Below are positions 17,263-25,258 of a stretch of DNA of 64,000 nucleotides, one piece after another. The stretch spans positions 45,346 through 109,345 of the forward strand of contig SVIO01000005.1 of assembly GCA_015069465.1 (NCBI GenBank), in the 5' to 3' direction. Within the stretch, counting starts at the first letter, position 1, and each line of letters begins with the position of its first letter. The notes under the pieces were generated by a model, which searched no databases, was not told the DNA's origin, and saw only the letters and a list, made by a program, of their open reading frames with translations. Made by a program: the position numbers and the translations under genes. The stretch is from Clostridiales bacterium. GTDB taxonomy: Bacteria; Bacillota; Clostridia; Christensenellales; Borkfalkiaceae.

Positions 17263-19431
17263 TTAACCCCTATAGTAATTGATTAAACAGCCTTTAAGGA
17301 TAATTTGCTTTTCTGCATCGGTTAAAGCATCCATTTTTAAGGTGATTTCTCTCTTGTTTTCGCCAAGGATAACTGCCTTAAATTCTTTTTTGCCACTTTC
17401 AATGCCTTTTTTGATATCTTTAATTAAGATATATTCATCGATAGCAAAGTCGTTTTTATCTGCTAAAAATGGTATCATACCCCAGTTGATAAGGTTGCTA
17501 CGATATCTCTTTGTTGCATATTCAAAGGCGATGTTAGCCACGCCACCTAAAACTCTTTGGCAAGATGCTGCTTGTTCTCTTGCAGAACCATCGCCCGGTT
17601 TAATTGAGCAAACAACGCTTCCATAAGTTGTTTTATTTTCATCAAGACCGAGTTCGATTGGGAAAGCGCCATCTCTAACAGCCTTAGCCCTGCCAACATA
17701 CATTGGGTCTTTTCTAGAAAGGGCAAACTCAGCGAGTTTAAGTGGGTTAGAACGATATGAAGATGTTTCGCCTGATGGGATAAGTTCGTCGGTTGTTGTT
17801 ACAGGGTCGTTTAGAACTGATACAACTTTTAATAACAAATCATCTTTAAGTGCTTGCATCTTTGGCCAGTCTGCAATGTTTGGTCCGTAAACCAATTCTT
17901 TTTTAGCATCGCCACTATTTACAGCGTTAAATACTCTTGCCTTATAAATCTTGTTATCGAAACGATATTTTTTAACCTTATTTGAATATGCTTCGTCCAT
18001 AGCAGAAGTGATAGCGCCACCGTTTTTAGCCGTTGCAGCAATACTTCTTGCGTCCATAAGAGCAACTGCAGAAAGTTGTCCGTTTGCAGGCTTGCTACCT
18101 TCTCTACTTTCAAAGTTTCTTGTTGTATGACGGATTGATAAGCCGTTGTTTTGTGGAACGTCACCTGCGCCAAAGCAAGGACCACAGAAAGCAGTTTTAA
18201 TAACAGCGCCGTTTTCAATAAGTTTAGAGATATATCCGTTATCTACAAGACCTTTATAAACAGGTTGGCTTGATGGATACACATCTAAGGTAAAGTCGTT
18301 ATTGTTGATTTCAGCATCGCCCAAGATATTAGATGCTTCTGAGATATTTTCATACATACCACCAGCGCAACCAGCGATAACGCCTTGTTCAACGTAAACT
18401 TTGCCGTCTTTGATTTTATCAACGAGTTTAAATTCGCCTTTTCCTTGTGGCAATAGTTTTTGTCCTGCTTCTTCGCACTCTTTTAATAGTTCATAAGGGC
18501 GAGATAAGAATTCACGGATAGTGTATGCGTTTGATGGATGGAAAGGAAGTGCAATCATAGGCTCTACCTTTGATAAATCAATAACGATACCCTTATCGTA
18601 ATATGTGCCTTCTTCTGGGTTCATTTCCTTATATGCATCGGCTCTGCCGTGTTCGATATAGTATTCTTGAGTTTTCTTATCTGTTTGCCAAATAGAAGAT
18701 AGACATGTCGTTTCGGTTGTCATAACGTCGATGCCGTTTCTAAAGTCCATTGAAAGAGTTTTAATGCCGTTACCAACGAACTCTAAAATCTTATTCTTAA
18801 CAAAGCCTGACTTAAACGTTGCTTTAACTAAAGCGAGCGCCACGTCGTGTGGGCCAACGCCCTTTCTTAGTCTGCCTTTTAAGTTAACAGCAATGATTTC
18901 TGGCATATCTAAGTCGTAAGTTCTATTTAATAATTGCTTAACGAGTTCTGGTCCACCTTCGCCAACAGCGAGTGTACCGAGAGCGCCGTATCTTGTGTGA
19001 GAGTCAGAACCAAGTATCATTGCGCCACAAAAAGCACGCATTTCTCTCATATATTGGTGAATAACTGCAAGGTGTGGTGGCACAAATGCTCCACCATATT
19101 TTTTTGCAGCAGAAAGGCCAAACACGTGGTCATCTTCGTTTATCGTTCCACCAACAGCACAAAGTGAGTTGTGGCAGTTAGTTAAGGTGTATGGAATTGG
19201 GAATTTTTCAAGACCTGATGCCTTTGCCGTTTGAATTATTCCAACATAAGTGATATCGTGCGAAGTGATTTCATCAAACTTTACATTAAGTTTATTTGGG
19301 TCATTGCTTTGGTTGTGGCTTGCCAAAATTTTATAAGCCATACTGCCTTTTTTAGCATTATTATCAACGCTTTTTGCCCTTATAAGTTTGCCATTATTAT
19401 AATAAACGCCATTACTGATAAGTTTAATCAT
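17263..19431 (-). CDS. Aconitase-family hydratase (YbhJ-like)
   Basis: 722 residues of the aconitase/isopropylmalate isomerase superfamily. Visible features are TNCHNSLCAVGGT, GSDSHTRYGALGTLAVGEGG, the cluster-binding pair in AFCGPCFGAG, and a C-terminal swivel domain with AREQAASCQRVLGGVANIAFEYATKRYRSNLINWGMIP. It resembles the poorly characterised clostridial 'hydratase' and E. coli YbhJ group rather than classical AcnA or AcnB, so the substrate is uncertain; citrate/isocitrate is possible but not shown. No isocitrate dehydrogenase or citrate synthase gene accompanies it. It has its own promoter and terminator, so it is monocistronic. Confidence 0.85.
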   Translation of the reverse strand: MIKLISNGVYYNNGKLIRAKSVDNNAKKGSMAYKILASHNQSNDPNKLNVKFDEITSHDITYVGIIQTAKASGLEKFPIPYTLTNCHNSLCAVGGTINEDDHVFGLSAAKKYGGAFVPPHLAVIHQYMREMRAFCGAMILGSDSHTRYGALGTLAVGEGGPELVKQLLNRTYDLDMPEIIAVNLKGRLRKGVGPHDVALALVKATFKSGFVKNKILEFVGNGIKTLSMDFRNGIDVMTTETTCLSSIWQTDKKTQEYYIEHGRADAYKEMNPEEGTYYDKGIVIDLSKVEPMIALPFHPSNAYTIREFLSRPYELLKECEEAGQKLLPQGKGEFKLVDKIKDGKVYVEQGVIAGCAGGMYENISEASNILGDAEINNNDFTLDVYPSSQPVYKGLVDNGYISKLIENGAVIKTAFCGPCFGAGDVPQNNGLSIRHTTRNFESREGSKPANGQLSAVALMDARSIAATAKNGGAITSAMDEAYSNKVKKYRFDNKIYKARVFNAVNSGDAKKELVYGPNIADWPKMQALKDDLLLKVVSVLNDPVTTTDELIPSGETSSYRSNPLKLAEFALSRKDPMYVGRAKAVRDGAFPIELGLDENKTTYGSVVCSIKPGDGSAREQAASCQRVLGGVANIAFEYATKRYRSNLINWGMIPFLADKNDFAIDEYILIKDIKKGIESGKKEFKAVILGENKREITLKMDALTDAEKQIILKGCLINYYRG

Positions 19432-19473
19432 TTTGTGTCTTCCTTTTTTTCTATAGTATTTTTAACAAAAAAT

Positions 19474-19502
19474 ATTATATAATATTAACAGAGATTTTGC
19501 AA
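19474..19502 (-). promoter_or_regulatory. Sigma-A promoter of the aconitase-family gene
   Basis: Minus-strand TTGCAA (19502-19497), 17 bp, TATAAT (19479-19474). The leader is about 36 nt and contains AAGGAAG before the ATG at 19431. Confidence 0.6.
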
Positions 19503-19544
19503 GCAAACTTATAGAAAAACTGCACCAAAAAATTTATTTATCTA

Positions 19545-19573
19545 TTGATTTTTGGTTTTTGTTATGTTACAAT
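19545..19573 (+). promoter_or_regulatory. Sigma-A promoter of the small membrane protein gene
   Basis: TTGATT (19545-19550), 17 bp, TACAAT (19568-19573) preceded by TATGT, an extended -10-like feature. An almost identical promoter occurs at 51373-51401. Confidence 0.65.
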
Positions 19574-19594
19574 GGCCTAAAGGAAAAACCCATT

Positions 19595-20044
19595 ATGAAA
19601 AAATTTAGATTTCAATATTCACCTATAGTTTGGATTTTAGTTAGCATAATTTTTGTTATGTGTCTTTTAGGCTTTATATGGAATATTTTTAATTTAACCG
19701 AATATAACCCTTTAAACACTTTTAGGTTTGTTTCGTATATACTTCTTGCCGTTATAACTTTTGGGCTTACTATTTTTTCAATAAGCCTTTTAGTTTTTGG
19801 AAGATACGTTATTAAAAATGGACAACTTTATACATATTTTGGGTTTGTTCGTTCTAAGATAAATATTGGTGATATCGTTTGCATAACGCATTTTAAAAAG
19901 AGCGATAAACTTGTTATTTATTTAAAAGAGCAAAGTTATAGCGTTATAGTTATCTCTAAGGATAATTATAACAATTTTGTGCTTGCTTTAAGAGAGCAAA
20001 ATAGAGAAATTTTATACGATACTAAGATAGATGGTGAAGACTGA
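19595..20044 (+). CDS. Small membrane protein with two helices and a PH-like cytoplasmic domain
   Basis: 149 residues from the ATG at 19595, which has AAAGGAA upstream; the promoter overlaps any longer frame. Two hydrophobic helices at about 9-30 and 44-70 are followed by a soluble domain with GRYVIKNGQLYTYFGFVRSKINIGDIVCI. The pattern (helix pair, then a beta-rich module in which a strand is followed by 'G..RSKI...DI') resembles bacterial PH-domain membrane proteins such as YdbT. The assignment to a bPH family is by eye only. It is transcribed alone, with a terminator at 20073-20106. Confidence 0.75.
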   Translation: MKKFRFQYSPIVWILVSIIFVMCLLGFIWNIFNLTEYNPLNTFRFVSYILLAVITFGLTIFSISLLVFGRYVIKNGQLYTYFGFVRSKINIGDIVCITHFKKSDKLVIYLKEQSYSVIVISKDNYNNFVLALREQNREILYDTKIDGED

Positions 20045-20072
20045 TACTTTTAGGCTTTTTAAGACTTTTTCT

Positions 20073-20106
20073 AAATCTACCTTAGCAAAAAAGGTAGATT
20101 TTTTTA
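20073..20106 (+). terminator. Intrinsic terminator between the PH-like gene and mgtE
   Basis: An 11-bp stem AAATCTACCTT/AAGGTAGATTT with a seven-base loop, followed by TTTTTA. It ends about 20 bases before the mgtE start, so mgtE either depends on read-through or on a weak promoter I cannot see. A competing TTAGCAA/TTGCTAA pairing exists across the same stretch. Confidence 0.8.
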
Positions 20107-20128
20107 TTGCTAAAAAAGGAGAAAAATT

Positions 20129-21487
20129 ATGACTGAACAAATGCAAATTCTTTATGAAAGACTTTCCTTTTGTTTTGAAACGAGAAAGTTTGCCGATTTA
20201 AGAATACTCCTTCTTGACATGGAACCCGTTGACATTGCACTCTTTTTAGAAAACAACCTTGATGAAAAAGAGCAGATAATGTTTTTTAGGCTTTTACCGA
20301 AAGAACTTGCAAGCGACGTGTTCGTTGAGTTTGACACTAGCACACAGCAAAGCCTTATAAAAGCATTTTCGGATAAGGAACTTAAAGAAGTTATCGACGA
20401 TATGTTTCTTGATGATACGGTTGACATCATTGAAGAAATGCCTGCAAACGTGGTAAAGAGAATTTTGATGAATGCAAGCCCCGAAGATAGAAAGCAAATA
20501 AACGAACTACTTGAATATCCTGAAGATTCGGCTGGCTCTATTATGACCACCGAGTTTATATCCTTTTCGCCATCGACCACAATAGAGTCTGCTTTTGATA
20601 AGATTAGAAGAACGGGCTTAACCAAAGAAACCATTTACACTTGCTATGTTGTGGATAGAAAAAAGCGCCTTTTAGGTGCAGTGTCCGTTAAAGATATGCT
20701 CCTTGCCGAAAAGAACACTATAATTGCCGATATTATGGACTCTAATGCCGTTGTGGTGAATACGCTTGACGATAAAGAACAAGTTGCTCTTATGTTTTCT
20801 AAATACGATAAACTTGCCTTACCTGTAATCGACAAAGAAGGCTGTTTGGTGGGTATCATAACGGTTGACGATGCCGTTGACGTTATTCAAGAAGAAGCAA
20901 GCGAAGATATCCAAAAAATTGCAGCAGTACTCCCTAACGAAAAACCATACCTAAAGCAATCTATATTTAGCATTTACAAGGCAAGAGCGCCTTGGCTTAT
21001 TTTACTTCTTATAACTTCTACATTTACGAGCATAATTTTATCAAAATATGAAAGTTCTTTAGATGCCATAATGTATGCATTTGTACCTATGCTTATGGGC
21101 ACGGCAGGAAACGCTGGTGGGCAAACTTCGGTTACCATTATTCGTGCCATTGCCGTTCGTGATGTTGAGTTTAAGGATATATTTAAGGTCATATTAAAAG
21201 AACTTCTTGTGTCCATTGTGCTTGGAATTACCATTTCCCTTATTTGCTTTGGAAAAATTATGCTTATCGATAGACTTTATAACGATATTTCTATGATGAG
21301 AGCATCTGTAATATCGCTTGTTTGTGCCATCAGTATAATCATGGCAAAACTTGTTGGCTCAATACTGCCACTACTTGCGAAGAAGATTAAACTTGACCCA
21401 GCAGTTGTTGCAAGCCCACTTATGACAACAATAGTCGATGCCTTATCTCTTATAATTTACTGCACTATTGCTATTGCAGTTTTATAA
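20129..21487 (+). CDS. mgtE: Magnesium transporter MgtE
   Basis: 452 residues, normal for the family. The N-terminal MgtE superhelical domain (about 1-125) includes EQIMFFRLLPKELASDVFVEFD. Two CBS domains follow (about 130-260), with PEDSAGSIMTTEFISF and VDRKKRLLGAVSVKDML and the second LVGIITVDDAVDVIQEEA, which links to the plug helix. The C-terminal five-helix pore domain contains PMLMGTAGNAGGQTSV and ends at DALSLIIYC. MgtE is a Mg2+-gated Mg2+ channel of the cytoplasmic membrane. GGAG precedes the ATG. The 84 bp upstream are too short for an M-box riboswitch. Confidence 0.97.
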   Translation: MTEQMQILYERLSFCFETRKFADLRILLLDMEPVDIALFLENNLDEKEQIMFFRLLPKELASDVFVEFDTSTQQSLIKAFSDKELKEVIDDMFLDDTVDIIEEMPANVVKRILMNASPEDRKQINELLEYPEDSAGSIMTTEFISFSPSTTIESAFDKIRRTGLTKETIYTCYVVDRKKRLLGAVSVKDMLLAEKNTIIADIMDSNAVVVNTLDDKEQVALMFSKYDKLALPVIDKEGCLVGIITVDDAVDVIQEEASEDIQKIAAVLPNEKPYLKQSIFSIYKARAPWLILLLITSTFTSIILSKYESSLDAIMYAFVPMLMGTAGNAGGQTSVTIIRAIAVRDVEFKDIFKVILKELLVSIVLGITISLICFGKIMLIDRLYNDISMMRASVISLVCAISIIMAKLVGSILPLLAKKIKLDPAVVASPLMTTIVDALSLIIYCTIAIAVL

Positions 21488-21500
21488 TTTTTAGAATAAG

Positions 21501-21526
21501 AAAAGCCACCAAGTTCGGTGGCTTTT
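21501..21526. terminator. Bidirectional terminator between mgtE and the Rho-N-like gene
   Basis: AAAAGCCACC and GGTGGCTTTT form a 10-bp stem with a six-base loop, extendable by flanking AAG/CTT pairs, with T-rich tracts on both strands. It serves the convergent mgtE and the gene ending at 21533. Confidence 0.85.
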
Positions 21527-21532
21527 TTCTTA

Positions 21533-21862
21533 TTAAATTTTTTCTAACTTTTTTTGAAATTCGGCTATTATTTCATTTATAAGTTTCTTTTTTGCATTTT
21601 TTATTATGTTATCTATATCTAACAACTGCTGTTTGCTTTCTATATAATCTTTGAAATTATTTAAGTTTTCCACACACACCCCTACCGGACGCCCTGTTTT
21701 AGGTGGCTGACATGGCTTTTTCCTTCCATAATGAATATCTAAAATTTCTTCTACCAAAACACTTTTTCTTAAAGCAGTTGGCGCTCTAACACCAATTTCT
21801 CTTCCAATAGTTCTTAAACTATGAATATTTATTTTTAGCAGTTCTTCTTTTTTATATTCCAT
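21533..21862 (-). CDS. Small Rho-N/SAP-like protein with AT-hook-like segment
   Basis: 109 residues. Residues 1-45 read like the Rho termination factor N-terminal helical module (HSLRTIGREIGVRAPTALRK, then SVLVEEILDIHYG), which in Rho binds nucleic acid and is related to the SAP fold. It is followed by a basic proline-rich stretch KKPCQPPKTGRPVG with the GRP core of an AT-hook, and then by a coiled-coil-like, charged C-terminus. There is no Rho ATPase domain. I infer a small nucleic-acid-binding protein; the cellular role is unknown. AGGAGA precedes the ATG. The gene is preceded by a structured leader RNA with a terminator 23 bases before the start, suggesting attenuation control. Confidence 0.75.
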   Translation of the reverse strand: MEYKKEELLKINIHSLRTIGREIGVRAPTALRKSVLVEEILDIHYGRKKPCQPPKTGRPVGVCVENLNNFKDYIESKQQLLDIDNIIKNAKKKLINEIIAEFQKKLEKI

Positions 21863-21874
21863 ATTCTTTCTCCT

Positions 21875-22060
21875 AAAATAAAAAATGCGCCAACCGAAGT
21901 CAGCGCATCAAAATGCAGACTCCGATAGTCGCCAAACTAACATGCAAAATGAATTAACACTTATACACTTGGAATCTGCACTTTTACAAATTCATATGTA
22001 TAAGTATTACAAGACCAAATAGTCTTATAGCATTTTGCATTTATAAAGTTAGTTTGGCAT
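21875..22060 (-). ncRNA. Structured leader RNA with terminator/antiterminator (candidate riboswitch or attenuator)
   Basis: The minus-strand transcript starting near 22060 can fold into nested helices: P1, 11 bp (22058-22048 with 21941-21931); P2, 10 bp (22040-22031 with 21951-21942); P3, 9 bp (22005-21997 with 21967-21959); P4, 7 bp (21993-21987 with 21978-21972). A side hairpin lies at 22026-22011. Downstream, GACU/AGUC (21930-21918) can pair locally, or GGAGUC (21923-21918) can pair with GACUUC (21901-21896) around the hairpin 21916-21905. That second pairing excludes the 10-bp cUUCGg-capped terminator at 21908-21885. This is the layout of a transcription-attenuating riboswitch. It matches no class I know: there is no T-box, SAM, TPP or c-di-GMP signature. 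A free-standing small RNA ending at the terminator is the alternative. Confidence 0.6.
21877..21908 (-). terminator. Terminator hairpin of the leader RNA
   Basis: ATGCGCTGAC, loop TTCG, GTTGGCGCAT: a 10-bp stem including two G-U pairs, closed by the very stable C(UUCG)G tetraloop and followed by TTTTTATTTT. It lies immediately before the AGGAGA site of the downstream gene. Confidence 0.8.
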
Positions 22061-22064
22061 AATT

Positions 22065-22093
22065 AGTATAACACATATAAAATTTTTTATCAA
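22065..22093 (-). promoter_or_regulatory. Sigma-A promoter of the structured leader
   Basis: Minus-strand TTGATA (22093-22088), 17 bp, TATACT (22070-22065). The start site would be at 22058-22060, which is exactly the first base of the P1 helix of the leader RNA. Confidence 0.75.
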
Positions 22094-22111
22094 GGATTTT
22101 TTACAAAAATA

Positions 22112-22135
22112 AAACTCGGCTTTTTTGCCGAGTTT
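22112..22135 (-). terminator. Intrinsic terminator after uppP
   Basis: AAACTCGGC and GCCGAGTTT form a 9-bp stem with a six-T loop, followed on the minus strand by TTTATTTTTG. It is 29 bases past the uppP stop. Confidence 0.8.
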
Positions 22136-22163
22136 ATTTTAATCGAGTTTATTTTAATTTTAT

Positions 22164-22946
22164 TTATCTTACAAAATAAACGATTAGGTTTGCAAGGCTT
22201 ATTAGCACCAAATAAACACTAAACCATTTATAGTTTGCTTTTTTAATAATCTTTAGCATGAATTTAATTGCTATGTATCCAGAAATCATTGCCGTTAACA
22301 CGCCGAGTACGAGTGGAACAACATCTATTCCGATTGCACTGCCACTTGTTACAAAGTCAAGTCCTTCTAATAAAACTGCTGCTAAAATGATTGGAATGCT
22401 CATAAGGAAAGTAAAGTTTGCATTATGAGTTTTATCAACTTTTGCAAGGTTTCCTGCCGTTAAGGTTGAGCCACTTCTTGATATCCCAGGAAACACGCCA
22501 ACTGCCTGACCACAGCCCATGATAAAGGCAGTTTTTGAGTTGATTTCATTTGTCATTTGTTTCTTTTTTGCCCATATTTCAGAGAAAATCATTTCCCCTG
22601 CCGTGAACAAGAAAGGTATTGATAAAAGCCAAATATTCTCTGCAAAAAGTGTGTCAAGGTCGATAACTTCTGAAAAAATTATTCCTAGAATTCCTGCAGG
22701 TATGGTTGCCAAAACCAAACAGCCAAATAACTTAAATGGTTTTTTGAAAATATCTAAAACCTGTTTCCACAAAACGATTATAACAGGAATTAGTGTGCCT
22801 AAATGTAGCATAACGCTATAGAAAATAACGTTATCTTCAATGCCAAACCAGTTAGAAAGCAAAATTAAGTGTCCACTTGATGAAATAGGTAAAAATTCTG
22901 CAAAGCCTTGAACAAGACCTAAAACTATCGCTTGCCAAATTTCCAT
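22164..22946 (-). CDS. uppP: Undecaprenyl-diphosphatase (UppP/BacA)
   Basis: 260 residues with about eight helices. It has both catalytic signatures: the Glu-rich VQGFAEFLPISSSGHL near residues 13-28 and PGISRSGSTLTAG near 153-165. It dephosphorylates undecaprenyl diphosphate at the outer face of the membrane to recycle the lipid carrier of cell-wall synthesis, and it is associated with bacitracin resistance. A poly-G stretch just before the ATG acts as ribosome site. It lies 15 bases after the LysR gene and probably shares the mnmE-lysR-uppP transcript. Confidence 0.97.
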   Translation of the reverse strand: MEIWQAIVLGLVQGFAEFLPISSSGHLILLSNWFGIEDNVIFYSVMLHLGTLIPVIIVLWKQVLDIFKKPFKLFGCLVLATIPAGILGIIFSEVIDLDTLFAENIWLLSIPFLFTAGEMIFSEIWAKKKQMTNEINSKTAFIMGCGQAVGVFPGISRSGSTLTAGNLAKVDKTHNANFTFLMSIPIILAAVLLEGLDFVTSGSAIGIDVVPLVLGVLTAMISGYIAIKFMLKIIKKANYKWFSVYLVLISLANLIVYFVR

Positions 22947-22961
22947 ATTATCCCCCCCCCT

Positions 22962-23849
22962 TTACTTTGATAAAAGTTTTATAAATTCCTTAACGGCAAA
23001 AGTTAAGTTTTTATCTTTTGGAAGTGCTAGCCCTATCGCCCTTGTTGGAAGGGTTGGGTTGGTTTTTATTTCAATTAAACTCTTTTCTTCGTTTAGTTCG
23101 TGACTAACAAACTCTCTTGGAATACACGCAATACCTATGCCGTTTTTAGCGAGCATGCACATTAGTTCTAAACTTGCAAGTTCAATTTCTGGGTGCAAGT
23201 GTATGCCCTGTGAGTGTGCAAAACTAACAATTGCTTGCCTTGTTGCAGTTGAAAGTTCTAGCATTAAAAGTGGATAGTCTTGCAATCTTTTAAGGTCAAC
23301 CACACCGTCCGTTAATTCCTTAAACTTATCACTGCACACAAAGGTATCGTGAAGTTGCATAACGGTGTTAGATAAATTTATCTCGGTATCATCGATAGGA
23401 AGGTTTACAAAGCCGATATCCCCCTTGCCAGCCTTTAAAAGTTCTATCGTTTCACTTGAAGTGCAGTTTTGAAGCACTAAGTTAACATTAGGATATTTTT
23501 CATGATATTTTTTTATGTAAGGAAGCAAAAAGTGCGTGCTAACCGTGTCTGATGCACAAATTCTCACCATGCCCGTTGCCGTGTCTTTAAGTTCGGCGTA
23601 TTTACTTTCTGCTTCATCAAAAAGTTTAAGTGCCTTTTCAACTGTGTCAAATATTTGTCTGCCACCCGTTTCGGTTAGTTCCATACCCTTATGCGTTCTG
23701 TTAAAGAGTTTTCCACCGAGTTGGGTTTCAAGTTGCTTTATGGCTTGAGATACGGCTGGTTGAGAAATAAAAAGTTCTTCAGCCGCCTTTGTTAAACTGC
23801 CACACTTAGCAACAACATAAAACACCCTATAAAGTTCAAGGTTTACCAT
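22962..23849 (-). CDS. LysR-family transcriptional regulator
   Basis: 295 residues. The N-terminal winged HTH (1-60) contains YVVAKCGSLTKAAEELFISQPAVSQAIKQLE, and the periplasmic-binding-like effector domain (90-295) starts at MVRICASDTVSTHFLLPYI. The ligand is unknown; the effector region is of the CysL/YtlI-like sort by general appearance only. It sits nine bases after mnmE and 15 before uppP, so it is probably co-transcribed with them. No divergent target gene is present, so its regulon cannot be inferred from position. Confidence 0.93.
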   Translation of the reverse strand: MVNLELYRVFYVVAKCGSLTKAAEELFISQPAVSQAIKQLETQLGGKLFNRTHKGMELTETGGRQIFDTVEKALKLFDEAESKYAELKDTATGMVRICASDTVSTHFLLPYIKKYHEKYPNVNLVLQNCTSSETIELLKAGKGDIGFVNLPIDDTEINLSNTVMQLHDTFVCSDKFKELTDGVVDLKRLQDYPLLMLELSTATRQAIVSFAHSQGIHLHPEIELASLELMCMLAKNGIGIACIPREFVSHELNEEKSLIEIKTNPTLPTRAIGLALPKDKNLTFAVKEFIKLLSK

Positions 23850-23858
23850 TTTCTCCCC

Positions 23859-25196
23859 CTATTTGCCCACACAAAATTTAGAAAATATGTTGTTTATAAT
23901 GTCTTCGGTTGCCGTCTTGCCAGAAATTTCTCCAAGAGCATCCCAACCGTCTTTAATGTCTATTGATAAAATATCAAGTGGCACTTTGTCAATGTTGTTT
24001 AAGGCTTGGGTGAGTTTTTCCTTTGCCCTTGAAAGTGCTTCATAGTGCCTTTCTTCACATAAGAAATCCCCGTTTAAATCTATGCCACTGCCAATGGTTT
24101 TTTGATATAAAAGTTCTTTTAACTTATCTAAATTTTGTTTTTTAAGTGCAGAAATGCAAATGTCGGCAAAATCGCACTTTTTACCATATTTATCAACCTT
24201 GTTTTGTGCCACGATAGCGTTTTGACCTTTTATAAACTCATAAATCTTTTGGTCATCTTCATCAATAGACGCTCCATCTACAACAAACAAGATAACGTCG
24301 CTTTCTTTTAATATTTTTTTAGATAGTTCAACACCCAAACTTTCAACCTTATCGTCGCTTTCCCTAATACCTGCCGTGTCAGAGAAATTAAATCTAACGC
24401 CATCGATATCAATTGTGCCTTCAACTATATCACGAGTTGTTCCTGCAATGTCCGAAACGATAGCCTTATCATAACTAAGAAGAGCATTAAGGAGCGAACT
24501 TTTGCCTGTGTTTGGTTTGCCAACGATGGCTACCCTAACGCCGTTTTTAAGCGACCTGCCCGTTCTATATGTTGCCCTTAAACTTTCAATTTTTTCTATG
24601 ACTTGCTCTAAAGCACTTTTTACATTTTTTGTAGATGTAATCTCTAAATCTTCTTCTGGAAAGTCCATGTCGGCATCAATTTCGCTTAAAGCATCTAAAA
24701 TAATGTCTTGAAGCGAATTTATTTGGCTTGTTAGTTTTTCTCTATAAAGATAATACCCTGCCTTAACCCCACTTTCACTTTCGCTATTTATCATGTCGAT
24801 AAGCCCTTCTGCAGAAGAAAGTGAAAGTTTTCCGTTTATAAACGCACGCTTAGTGAACTCGCCGTTATTAGCAAGCCTTGCACCGAGCGATAAAACCTTT
24901 CTAAGTATTCCTTTAGAAATTGCAACGCCACCATGAGAGTGGAATTCCACCACATCTTCACCTGTAAAACTCTTTGGCCCTTTAAAAAACACACAAAGGC
25001 CGTGGTCAAAAAAACCATCAGCCTGAATTTCGCCAACATACATTTTATTTGGCATAAAGTCTAAAACCCCTGTTTTGCCAAGTGGCTTAAACATTTTACT
25101 CGCTATCTCAAGCGACTTTTTTCCACTTATTCTTATAACTGCCACGCCACTTGCTACAAGTGGTGTCGATATTGCAGAAATTGTATCTAAGGCCAT
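23859..25196 (-). CDS. mnmE: tRNA modification GTPase MnmE (TrmE)
   Basis: 445 residues, standard length. The N-terminal folate-binding domain begins DTISAISTPLVASGVAVIRISG. The inserted G domain has VGKPNTGKSSLLN, the switch GTTRD, DTAG and the QNKVDK motif. The C-terminus ends FCVGK, the C-(I/L/V)-GK motif essential for catalysis. With MnmG it installs the 5-carboxymethylaminomethyl group at U34 of several tRNAs. mnmG is not in the window. It is the first gene of a short operon with the LysR gene and uppP. Confidence 0.97.
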   Translation of the reverse strand: MALDTISAISTPLVASGVAVIRISGKKSLEIASKMFKPLGKTGVLDFMPNKMYVGEIQADGFFDHGLCVFFKGPKSFTGEDVVEFHSHGGVAISKGILRKVLSLGARLANNGEFTKRAFINGKLSLSSAEGLIDMINSESESGVKAGYYLYREKLTSQINSLQDIILDALSEIDADMDFPEEDLEITSTKNVKSALEQVIEKIESLRATYRTGRSLKNGVRVAIVGKPNTGKSSLLNALLSYDKAIVSDIAGTTRDIVEGTIDIDGVRFNFSDTAGIRESDDKVESLGVELSKKILKESDVILFVVDGASIDEDDQKIYEFIKGQNAIVAQNKVDKYGKKCDFADICISALKKQNLDKLKELLYQKTIGSGIDLNGDFLCEERHYEALSRAKEKLTQALNNIDKVPLDILSIDIKDGWDALGEISGKTATEDIINNIFSKFCVGK

Positions 25197-25258
25197 AATT
25201 TACCTGTTTTTTTGCACTTTTGTGCTTTTATAATTTTTATCTTTCCTTTTAACAAGTT

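Noticed and set aside
20045..20128. M-box Mg2+ riboswitch upstream of mgtE
   Set aside because: Only 84 bp separate the genes, and they hold an ordinary terminator; an M-box needs about 160 nt and its conserved helices are not seen.
21533..21862. Transcription termination factor Rho
   Set aside because: Only the N-terminal helical module is similar; the RNA-binding OB fold and ATPase domains are missing.
21875..22060. 6S RNA or tmRNA for the structured RNA
   Set aside because: A rod-like fold exists, but the closing helix encloses only part of the transcript, there is no central bubble with the typical flanks, and no tRNA-like or tag-coding part. A 6S-like identity cannot be fully excluded without a covariance search.
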